A stretch of DNA of 64,000 nucleotides from Limanda limanda (taxonomy: Eukaryota; Chordata; Actinopteri; Pleuronectiformes; Pleuronectidae). Location of the stretch: positions 13,324,893 through 13,388,892 of the forward strand of contig NC_083641.1 of NCBI RefSeq assembly GCF_963576545.1, in the 5' to 3' direction. The notes below the pieces were generated by a model. That model saw nothing but the letters and a program-made list of their open reading frames with translations, searched no databases and was not told the DNA's origin. A program made the position numbers and the translations under genes. Positions 40,601 to 52,600 of the stretch are shown one piece after another (within the stretch, counting starts at the first letter, position 1; every line of letters begins with the position of its first letter).

Positions 40601-43600
40601 CATGAGCAAATGCAGCTTCTGGTTAATGGTGAAATGTTCAGTTATTCAACAGAAATTTCACATCTAAATTTACAGTTGATGTCATTGTTTATTAAATCTT
40701 TAACTATCATTTGTTAATTTGTGAAACATTTGTTATGTGATTGTATAGGAAATACAATCACGTATCAATCTAATCAATGTAAAAATAAACAATTGTGCAT
40801 TTTCCCATATGTAAATTCTAAAGATGGCTACTGTTATCATACAGTCATCGTATTGGAAACAAAACTATAACGGTATACATAATAATAGTCTGTTCTTCTT
40901 TTACCAATATTAAAAAGAAAATGATAAATTTGACTTTCTTTTCCCAATGTTCTGTCAACTGAAATAAAATGAGTATCAATGCATTTGTGGCTTGTTGTTT
41001 TTAAGGTTTTAGTGTCAAAGTCAAACTACATACATGAAACAAATTCCTGAACAGTGTAAAACTTCTTTAGTCAATGTTTTTTCATACCTTTAGTACCATG
41101 AATTGAATGACTACCCTAAAACATGTAAAAAACATGTTTTATGGATTTACTTTACTTTTTCATGCATTGTTTATCTATTTAAGTTCATCTCCACGTGGAA
41201 CACCTGTGGGAAGATAAAACAAATGCATCAAAATAGTTCAATCAACAACTCTGCTTTTACCATAGCATGACAATGTGATTTGCATTTCACCATATTGAGA
41301 ACAAGACAGTAAAATCTCAGTTTTATTCCAGCCCAGGTTAAGTGCACTTTGTTGGGTGCCGCTGCTGGTGATGCTGGTAGATAGAGTCTGCTTTTCCTCA
41401 CAGAACTTATTTGTTGGACTGAAAAAGTAATTACAAACAGAAACTAGGGCTACGTTGTAGCACTAACGGGCCCGAGCACACAGGCGATTTCAAGCCTGTT
41501 GCGGTCGGTGAAGAGAGAGCGTTCGATGACCAAGCGCTCGTCTCCGCGTTGCATGCGTTTGCGCACTGCGGCAAGTATAATAGCTTCACTTCCTGTAGCC
41601 AGCAGGTGGTGCTGTGATTTTAAGTCATGATTTATGTGTAGATGTCATCAGGTCGCGACTCTTGTCTAATGTGTCTAGTTTGGACTCGATCAGACCAAAT
41701 ATGTCCAAGATACTGAAGCTCGTGTTTTGATGGCGTGTCATCAAACTTTGACGCCAAGCCACGGTCTCACGGTGTGGCGAAAAGTTGAAATTCGAGCAAG
41801 TTCATATCTCCATCTTGTTGTGATAAATCCAAAATGGCGGGCTTCCTGTTGCTTTTTTCATAATGCTCCTTGGAGCTTTTTTCTATGATAAGTCATGTGG
41901 AAACCTAGAATCTGCATTCCAGGTGGCGCTGTTGAGCCATTTTGCCACGCCCATTTCCAAATAATGGGCGATGACCCCTTCAAGTCATTATGGATGGTAA
42001 AAGCCCAGAAAAGGTATTTAACACATGGGCGCTTTAAAACTCGTTAATCTTGTTGACTTTTCAAATTGAAAATGTTTGGTCATCTTTGGCAGTGTCCTCT
42101 ACCTACATGGCTCCTCTATTTTATCCTGAGATACCTGTATTCTCTCAGTTTTGTGTGCCACGTCTTGTTGTCGTTGTTGTTCTAACCGATTGATTTCGAA
42201 ATTGGCATTTCTTTTGCAATAGTTCTGATGGCAACTGTTTGTTCTCTTATTTAAACCACTTGTTCCCCTTTTCACATCTGTTGACACGAAGCTGACAAGT
42301 GTTTGAGCCGGGAAATCTCTATGTCCAATCTGCAAGTAAGGATGAAAAGTAAAAAACAGAGCAAGTTCTCAGGATGGCTTTCAGAGATAACAGCTGTAAG
42401 TGTAACCAGAACGCGTCACGATTATCTGAAATCTTTCTTTTGTCTATGGGACCACCAGCTCTTTCTGAAAATGTTCCTTGTAGACTAATGCATGATCCAC
42501 ACTTAAAGTATTTTTATTCTACATGCTCTATGTTTCAATTTGAAATTAGAAGGACACTCAGTACATGTCTCACCAACTAAACAAGATAAAATACAACATA
42601 ATCTATTCAGCAAAAGAATCCCATGTTGGTGAAACATGGGATTCACCAACATGGCGTCCTATATACATATATGTATAATATGTATATAGGACGCTCAATT
42701 TTGGTTAAATATATAAATTAAAACAATTCCTAGGTCAGCATCTTTGTCCAGATTCACGCTAAAATCAAATGGGTTCTTTCTTGGCCCATGTCCCATCCTT
42801 ACACTTAGTTTCATTAGTTTAAGGTAATCCTGCTGACAAAAAAACAACCAATAAACTAGAAATTGCACATAGAGAGCACATACCTCTGCCAAGGCTTAAG
42901 ATGTCCAGTCATTCTCCAGAGTTCATGTCTCACAATGGTTGGACAATCATAGATATTAGTCCCTTAAACATGAACAAACACAATCTACTTAGAGGGAGTA
43001 ATAAAGAACCCAGTCTTGATATCTTCAGGCCAACTCGTAGTGGATTCGGTCACACTAATTATAGGAGCATTGGTATCTTGAGGCTGCAAAAGACCATGGC
43101 ACGGTTTACCAATCAAAACCTGGTCTGAGGTAAATTGTAAAGCCTTCCACATTTTATATTTAGGGTGCATTAATAAGATAGCAAAACTTGTTGGTTGTCT
43201 ACCGGTGCAACCTAAGCCAGGACAAGTTGATGACAATGGACGGACCGAAGGCTCAGCTTTAGTTTGAATCCTTTTCCATCACAGAAAAAACTTTAGGGAT
43301 TCACAAGTAATTGAACAGATTCACGTAAAGTCAAATAATTCTCATATTAAATTTTTGTCAGACTGTGGACCTGTGTGTAGAATTGACCTGTAGAGACACT
43401 TCTCTTTTTTACTTCTGCTGTATTGGTGACTGGCTGTTTCTCTTTGGTCGTCCTTCGACTGAAATCTTTCTTCAATCTGCAAGTCAGAAAAACGGTCGAA
43501 ACAGTACAAGCTGTGTTTTTTAAGATAAACTGGAAATACAATATCTGTCAAGATGCTAAATGGGGATCATTTTGTATTGTAAGAAAATCCCTGTTAGTCG

Positions 43601-46600
43601 TCCAGTGAATTGCCTGCTTCTTTCATTGAAACTGATGGAAAAACATTAAAATCGTTGTTGACTCTGTGTCAGAAAGGCGTAGTGTGGTATGCCCCAAAAT
43701 ATTTTATTTAATTACTTTAATAGTAATGTAAGACATGACAGCAGCACTCAGGTGGAACCTTTGGCACGGGAGCAGTTGCACCCCAGACTGTTTATATGGG
43801 GGACACGTCCACCCACATGGCAGATGCAGTTGGGATGAAGAACTGAATGGTCCGTGTATTCATTGCTGCTGCATGCAACCTGTTTTCCACAGGTATATTT
43901 TGCTACTGTGGTACCACTCTTGGGACCCGTAACAAATTTTGGGGGCTCGTCAGGGATCTCTCTCCACAAGAATCATCAAGGGGAGCAGATCCAGTGATAT
44001 CAGAACCACGAGGCCAAGGCGAGGTGACGTGATTGCAGCCGTGACAACAGCTGGTGGGTGTCCACGAGGGGAGATCAGAGTCCAAGGAGGGTCTTCATTC
44101 TTCCAAGGGAACCGCACTGCTGTTTCATCACACACATCATGTCCACCGCACGCAGAGAACTCGTATGGACCATCAAAAAGAACTTGTTTCAACTCTCGGG
44201 CAGCGACACATACCAGCTGGCACGGGACATCGCAGCTGACAACCCAAGTACACCCGACCTGAAGTCCACTGATGAAGAAGGTTGTGTTGAATATATCTTT
44301 GACTATATTAACTCTAAAACTTTACTCAGTTCGGAGGATGGGGGAATGAGTCAGTTGTTAATGTTGAATGATTTGGTACGTGACATAATTAAGGTTCGTA
44401 ATACAGTTGTAATAACAAATGGGGTAACTCAGGAACATGAGACACTCACAACTACAACAGATCACATCATAGATCAAACTCCTGGGTCACATGACGCTAC
44501 CAGTGATATTCCAAACACCAGACACGACACTGCTACTCCAGCAGCCACAGTCCAGAACATACAGGACACTAACCGTAGCACAGACACCACCAGTCAAAAT
44601 GTGGACCAGCTCCAAGTAATGCATGATGAGCTAGGCAAGAGGCTACAACACTACAAAGAAATAGCAAATGCAGCACAGCACAGTCTAGGTGAGCCCAGGC
44701 CACACCAACTGCCACATCATATCCCAGCTACAATCGATAGTGAGAGGATGGTTTCTTTAAAGGACCTCTCCCATCTTCAGCGTAGGGAGTTTAAGATACA
44801 TGGGGGGCAGATTGGGGATAAAAGCTCTGACATCACATATAGCAGTATCTGTAAGCAGATAGACGAGGGAGTCAGGGAGGGTTTCACAGGCACAGAAGTG
44901 ATCCGAGCTGTGCTGAGGATAGTTAAACCAGGTGTCTTCAAAGACATGCTCACCCTTAAAGATGACCTCACAATCGGTGAACTCAAGGGCTTCCTCAGGC
45001 CGCATCTTGGTGAGAAGGCCAGTACGGAACTGTTCCAGGAACTAATGTGTGCCAAACAAAGTGAACAAGAACCGCCTCAACAGTCTCTGTATCGCATGAT
45101 TGGACTCAAACAGAAAATCATCTTTCAGTCAAAGCAGGCCAACACAGACATTCACTATGACCCGAGAACCATCCAGGAAGTTTTCCTCAACACCATCTAC
45201 CAGGGCCTAGGATCTAAACACACAGACATCAGGCAACAGTTGAGACCACTCCTCTCGAACAATCAAGTGACTGATGAAGACATTGTCAGTCAAGTTATGA
45301 AGATTCTCAGTGATGAAAATGAGCACCAGCGCAGGCTAGGCTATGGTCTCAGACAGAAAGCAACACATTCACACAGTGTGCGAGTGGATGATATAGAGCA
45401 AACTGTGCATAAGAAAGAACACCAGACAATTCAACAGCTCAGTCCTCAGGTTGAGACTCTGACCAACATGGTTGCAGCTTTAATGGACCAGCAAACGACA
45501 GCTATGCACATAACCCAATCAAAGTCCGTACCTGTCCATATGCTTGGTCAGCCGCAAGCACACAGCCCGCTTACATCCATTCCCAGACAAATTCTTCCTT
45601 CCACACCAGACAGGAAGGGTAAAATACCCATCTGTTCCAACTGTCGACACCAGGGCTTAGAGAACTGTAACCACTGTTTTGTATGTGGGGACCCAGGACA
45701 TCGGGCTGTTGGCTGCTTAAAAAGAACCAGGCAGCAGGGAAACGTGAACCGACCTCTGCTAAGGGACAACCAGAGGCCGTTCGAGAATTCCAGTCCCAAC
45801 CAATAACCCCCACACGTAAGCAGCGTTACTCAAAACGCCAAAGATGGGACAAAAGAGCTGGTGACACTTTCCCCCAAAAAGCACCAGAGACCCCTGACAT
45901 GACCATACGCACAGCACCACTGATAGGCAGAAAAAGTTTGCTCAAATGTTTTATCAGTGGCTATGCAGCTACAGTTTTGTTTGATTCTGGCTCACAAGTA
46001 AGCATCATTGACAGGTCGTGGAGAGAGAAATTTATCCCCAATCACCCAGCTCGACCACTAGAAGAACTCCTTGACCAAGGGGAAAGCCTGAATGTATATG
46101 CGGCCAATGGACAGTCAATTCCATATGATGGATGGGTGGAGCTTACAGTCAACCTCACTGGAAACGACAATCCAAACCTTGCAATTCAGGTCCCCTTCCT
46201 GGTCAGCCAGCTCAGTCTCCCCCAGCCTTTATTAGGAGCTAATGTTCTCCAGGAAATTATAAATGGACAAGAGTCTTCGACTGATGCACACGCCACTATT
46301 ATAGATCTCCTTCGAAGAGCCCTTGGAGTGGAAGAAAAACAAGCCGAAGCAATGGTTAATTTCATTCAGGCCGAAAAGAAACCAGATCACAGTTTTGCAA
46401 CAATCAGAGTAGGCAGGGAAGATGTGACTATCCCAGCTGGAAAAACATTATGTGTACGTTGCAGAGTACCACCTAGCTTTGACACCTCTGACTCTGTTGT
46501 CCTATATGAATCCCCAGAAGAAAGTACTAGCTTACAACAGCTGAGTGTGGGGAACTTTTCTTACTGATCTTGTTAGAGATCAGTAAGAACAGGTGGCCTC

Positions 46601-49600
46601 TTGTTTATGTGCCCATCTCCAATCACACTAAGCGTGAAATCACCCTCCCAAAGAGAACTTTGCTGGGCTCCATCGAACATATAGCAAAAGTAATAGAGAT
46701 GGGTGGGACAATGACACCACAAGTAGAGACACCACAGGTTACAACAGTAAGGGCTGATGTCCATAAAGTCACCGCTCCCAGGGTTCCCACAAATGAGCCG
46801 TGGCGACCACCCGTTGACCTCAGCCATCTTACTCAAGAACAACAACATCTAGTTGAGGAGATGCTGCATGAGGAAGCGGCAGCATTTGCCCAAGACAGTG
46901 GTGATATTGGATGCATCCCCTCTCTCCAGATGTCAGTCAGGCTAAGCGATGATATTCCCGTTCAGAGAGCTTATTCTTCCATTCCTAAGCCACTGTTCAA
47001 GGAAGTAAAAGAATACATCCAGGAGTTGTTAGTGAAAGGGTGGATTGTAAAGTCTAAGTCGCCATATGCTGCCCCTATTGTTTGTGTCAGAAAGAAAGAT
47101 GGATCATTACGCCTTTGTATTGACTACCGACTGCTTAAAAAAAAGACTGTGCCAGACAGACATCCCCTTCCCCGTATTCAGGACTTGATTGATTCACTTG
47201 GGGGCTATAGCTGGTTTTCCATCTTAGACCAGGGCAAAGCCTACCACCAAGGGTTTATTGCAGAAGGTTCGAGACATCTCACTGCCTTCAGGACCCCTTG
47301 GGGTTTATACAAATGGGTCAGAATACCGTTTGGGTTGTCAAATGCACCAGCAGCCTTTCAAAGAAGCTTGGAGGAAATACTTGAGACGCTGAGGTATGAG
47401 TGTTGCATCCCGAATCTCGATGATTTCGAAGAGCATGTTGAGGTGCTGCGCCGTGTACTCCAAGCTTTACAGCGCCACGGGGTTAAGTTGAGGCCAGAAA
47501 AGTGTGAGTTATTTCGCAACGAGGTCAGATACGTTGGTCGGCTAGTGTCTGCAAATGGAGTGAGAGTAGATCCAAAAGATGTTCAGGCAGTTCAAGCTTT
47601 GAAGGAGAAAACTCCACGGACAGTAGGAGATGTTCGGAGGCTGCTAGGGTTTCTAAGCTATTACCGAGCATACGTTCAAGACTTCTCACGTATAGCAAGA
47701 CCACTATATGAGCTGCTTCAGGTAAAGCCCGACATAACACAACCCAAGCCTGTCAAGGGGAAAACAAAGGGGCCTCAACTGCTTTCACGTACCCCAGTGG
47801 AATGGAATAATCAACACCAGCAGATACTTGAGTGCCTCATAGCCATTCTAACCAACCCACCATTGTTAGGGTACCCAGACTTCAACCAACCCTTTATACT
47901 TCACACCGATGCCTCTCAACAAGGTCTTGGAGCAATCCTCTACCAGAAACAGGACGGAAAGATGAGGGTGATTGGCTATGGGTCTCGCACGTTAACACCA
48001 GCAGAGCAGAGTTATCATCTCTACAGTGGTAAGCTTGAGTTCTTAGCCTTAAAGTGGGCAGTTTGCGATAAATTTAGGGACTACCTATTTTATGCCCCTC
48101 ACTTCACGATCTTCACCGATAACAATCCTCTGACTTATGTTATGAGCACGGCTAAGCTTAATGCAACAGGACATCGCTGGGTTGGTCAGCTTTCAGACTT
48201 TCACTTTGAAATAAGATACAAGCCAGGCAAACTGAATGTTGATGCAGATACCCTTTCTCGTTGTCCCTATGATATCAATGCCTACATGAGTCAGTGTTCA
48301 GAGGGATGGTCAGAGGAGGCAGTGTGCGCCACCTGGGAGGGTGCTAGGACAGCCCAGCAGGGGGAAGTAGCATGGGTAGCCAGCCTTAACATCCCCTCTC
48401 AACAGCAGACACACACAGAACCTTTCCCTGTAATTGACCATAATGAACTGGTAGACGAGCAGCGAAAAGATCCTGCCATTGGGAAAATTTTAGAGTTAAA
48501 AGAGAATGACACAGAACTGACTGACGACAGACGCAGATCTTTGGACAAACAGACAAGAAAACTCTCAAGAGAGTGGAGTAAGCTGTATATAGAGAATGGC
48601 CTTCTATACAGGAAAACACTTGGTCGCAAACAGCTAGTCTTGCCAGCCACCTTTAGACAGACAGCACTCACGCACTTGCACGACAACATGGGACATGTTG
48701 GTGTTGAGAGAGTTCTTAGTCTTGCAAGAGAGCGTTTTTATTAGCCTTTTATGAGTAAGGACATTGAAGAGTACATCACCAGAAAGTGTCAGTGTATAAA
48801 GAGGAAAAAGCCAGCTTTAAATGACAGAGCACCTATGGGAAGTGTAACATCAAATTCGCCTCTTGAACTCGTCTGTATAGACTTTCTTCACCTTGAGACC
48901 AGCAGGGGTGGATACGAGTATATCCTGGTGGTAGTCGACCACTTAACTAGGTTTGCCCAAGCATACCCCACCAGAAACAAGGCCGGCAAAACTGCTGCTG
49001 ACAAGATTTTTAATGACTTCGTCCCCCGGTTTGGATACCCTTCTAAACTGCACCATGATCAGGGCCAGGAGTTTGAAAATGAACTGTTCAGAGCTCTTAG
49101 ACAGTTTTCCGGCGTGAACCATTCCAGGACCTCCCCTTATCATCCACAAGGCAACCCTGCAGAGAGGTTCAATCGAACTCTGTTGCAAATGCTCAGAACC
49201 CTAGGTGAGAAAGAGAAAGAGAGCTGGAAGGATCACCTGCCTCATGTCCTTCATGCGTACAATTGTACCAAACACAAGTCAACAGGCTACTCGCCATATT
49301 TTCTGTTATATGGTCACCATCCACGTCTTCCTGTTGACCTTCTCTTCGGGTTGGTGGCAGAGGAAGAAACAAACACACCAACAGGTTATGCAGAAAAATG
49401 GGCAGAGAAAATGGTCGAGGCCTACAGGATAGCGAGCACAAACAGCCAGCAGTCAAGTGCCAAAGGAAAACACTATTATGATAGAAAGAACCGAGGTGTG
49501 ACTCTTCAGCCAGGTGACCGCGTCCTTGTTCGCAATGTTTCCATAAGAGGAGGTCCATGCAAACTGAAGTCCTACTGGGAAAAGACAATCTACATCATCA

Positions 49601-52600
49601 GAGACCAGATTGGTGATAACCCAGTCTATAAAGTGAGTCCTGAGACAGGGGGCCGACCCATCCGCACCCTCCACCGAAACTTGTTGCTGCAAGAAAATGA
49701 CTTACCTGTAGAGCAACCAACCTCTGTCGCACCTGCAAAGTCACAAAGGAGAAAGGAAATCTCAAAACCTGTGAGAACAAGTGAACAGACACAGAACGAT
49801 GACACAACAGACTCAGATGACGAAGAGGAAAGACCACGGTATTGGCTACGGATGCCAAGGGAAGTACCAAGAGTTGGTAATGACATGCTGCACCAAAGAG
49901 TAATCGGTGAGACCCAAAACCACCCGGAGCAGATTGGAGCTTGCCTGGAGGAACCTGTTCTCGATGAGCTTGCGTCTGAGAGAGGAAGTGTCGTTGAGGA
50001 AGCACAAGGACAAGATGACAGAGTGCCGTACACTGAGGAACATCAGCCTTACAATGAGCAGGAACAGTCTCAGGCTTATGACTCGAACATAGAGGTCCAA
50101 GGGTCTCAGCCTACATTGAGAAGGTCTACTAGAGACAGACGCCCTGGCCAGAGGTTCACTTACACCTCCCTGGGTCAACCAACTTACCAGCCATGCGTCA
50201 CTGTGAGTGCAATAGGGACTCAGCCCGTAGTTTACACTCACCAGTATCCACAGTCTTACTTGCAACCATTTCATTCCACACCTATCATTCATCCTACATA
50301 CTTGCCAATCACCTACCCTATCCACTGTTATTGAATGATTGATGGACACTGTAAATTTACATATGTTTACCATTACTAATGTGCCTTCACGTTTAAGTTT
50401 TGAGTAATGATACGCTTTGTATTTGATGTTACGAATGTTATTGTGAACGATTGTAAACTGTGCTACTAATAACAAGTGTCAGGAGCCACTTTTTGTTTGT
50501 GGGGGAGTGTGTGGTATGCCCCAGAATATTTTATTTAATTACTTTAATAGTAATGTAAGACATGACAGCAGCACTCAGGTGGAACCTTTGGCACGGGAGC
50601 AGTTGCACCCCAGACTGTTTATATGGGGGACACTTCCACCCACATGGCAGATGCAGTTGGGATGAAGAACTGAATGGTCCATGTATTCATTGCTGCTGCA
50701 TGCAACCTGTTTTCCACAGGTATATTTTGCTACTGTGGTACCACTCTTGGGACCCGTAACATAGATCAAGGTACGACTTTTGTGAATGTTGAAATACTGC
50801 TCATAAAATACAACAAGAACCGTTGGGGAACCAGAGCAAAGCTGTAATGAGGGAGATAGTTTTCATGCTGTCCTTTGAGACACAAACCAAACTGTAAGAA
50901 CTACCTGTCAACTTGTTTGAGGAAATAACCGTTTGTCAACATTATTAGCTGCTGCTAGCGATTCATTGCAACTGGACAACAACAACTGATAAAGATCAAC
51001 AATTAGCATAGATGTGCAGATTACTTTAGCCAATGGGGATGCGTCAGTAAATCTTCACAATGTGATTGGTGCCTCAGAGGCCGACGGGACAGCGTGAACA
51101 GATTTAAAAAGACACAACTATTGCATCTGAAGGGCAGTCACTGAGACGGTGAAAGACAGCGATGGCCTGTCTCACAACTCTTCTCTTTGCCATGTGGCTT
51201 GGTGAGTCGGCAGCAATTCTCTCTGTGTTCTAGTTTCAACCTGTTTCAGTAAAGCAATGCATCACATTTCTGTCTTTTATCAAGGTGTGAAAGTGAAGCA
51301 TTTTGTGACATGACCGGGTCTGACCAAGAAATACTGCTGCTGCTTCTTTTTCTTTTGGTCAGATACTGTGATAAGATGTTGTTCTCTGTCTCATTCAGGT
51401 GTGACAGTGAGCACAGTGGTTGATCTGGAGAAGAGAATCATCGGAATTAAAGAGTGTGGACCAAAGGAGCTTCTGCACCATGTCCAGCTGAAAGCCATTG
51501 AGGGAAAATACATGGACTCTTGTGGCGGCACTCTTATCAGTGAACAGTGGATTCTGACTGCAGCTCACTGCTTTAAGCCAGGACGGTGAGAAAGTGAAAC
51601 AACTTTTACTTAAATGTCCTGATGCCCAATGACCAACAGTATTAAACTGGAATATTAAAACTGGACCTTTTGACTGCGATTTAGTGATGTTTAAACTTTT
51701 ACCTGTAGGAGGTTCGTCGCACTTATCGGCGAGCTTGCTGGTCCTCCTAGAGCAGTGAAAATCAAAGATCCACCTGAGTTCTTCCACGACGGCAAGAAAC
51801 ACGACCTCATGTTACTGAAGCTGCCTAAAGCAGTTGAAGGTATCAAACTTGTACAACTTCCCGACTGTCAAAATCCTCCCAACATGTGAGTTCTCATCCT
51901 TCCAGTGAACATGTGAAAATAAAAACTAGAATTAGTTAATTAATTTACTACGTATAGTTCAAAATATATATTAATAAAATGTTGTTTTTTTACAGAGGTG
52001 CTATGGTTCAGATTGCAGGTCCCACGAAGGTTGGCCCAAATAATAAAAGACGTGAGATTAATTTTATTGGATTATTTTTATAACCTTTTTGTTCTTGTTT
52101 TGTTAAGAGACAAATATTTAAATCATTCAGGTTTTTCTTTGTCTTCATATTGTGTTGCTTATTTATACAAAATAACTCTTATAGGTTCAATGTAGTTTAT
52201 TAAAGTATCAATAAGTATAATAATCATCCAGTGGTGAGTTCACTGTTAAAAACGTTTCTTCTACTCAGCAACTCTGCAATGTGCTGATACGGACATCATC
52301 GACTGTGAGACGTTCAGAAGCTTTCTGCGTCGGGATTTTCCAAAATCCTACGCAGAGGATAAGCATGAGCACTGGATGTGTAGCAATACACCTGCTTTGG
52401 ATGCCACTCACGTGAGTACACATGTTCAAACTTTGTTTAGTTTCTTCAGGTTTAACAAGTTTCAATTGTTTGATATAAATAGAAATAATAATTTGAGCAA
52501 AAAAGTGCAATAAACACACGTCTGTCTTTCACAGGGTGGTGGAGGAGTGGTGTACCAGGACAAGATTTACGGTGTCATTAAAATGTTTACTCCTACATGT

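Larger units (their letters stand above)
38671..41310 (+). repeat. duplicated unit A (protease copy A with flanks)
   Basis: From GCGTAGATTAAGGTACGACT, directly after hAT copy 1, to near 41310, this segment is homologous to 50762-~53590. Homology covers promoter, all exons, introns and about 700 bp of 3' flank. Intron 1 in particular is nearly identical. The right boundary is approximate because similarity fades. Confidence 0.85.
43683..50761 (+). mobile_element. Ty3/gypsy LTR retrotransposon, full length but with broken pol
   Basis: 7079 bp bounded by two 252-bp LTRs starting TGTGGTATG and ending CCCGTAACA, which differ at only three positions. A primer site complementary to a proline-type tRNA follows the 5' LTR and a purine tract (GTGGGGGAG) precedes the 3' LTR. 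Domain order gag, protease, reverse transcriptase, RNase H, integrase is that of Ty3/gypsy. Flanks read GGCGTAG before and TAGATC after, so the target duplication is short or imperfect (TAG). The coding region is broken at 46565-46567 and 48742-48744, and the RT active site is altered, so this copy is unlikely to be autonomous. Confidence 0.95.

Noticed and set aside
43735..43932. 65-codon frames repeated at 43735 and 50562
   Set aside because: They are the two LTRs read as protein.
43678..50766. A 5-bp target duplication CGTAG/CATAG for the LTR element
   Set aside because: It requires an LTR end without CA plus a mismatch; only TAG is certain.
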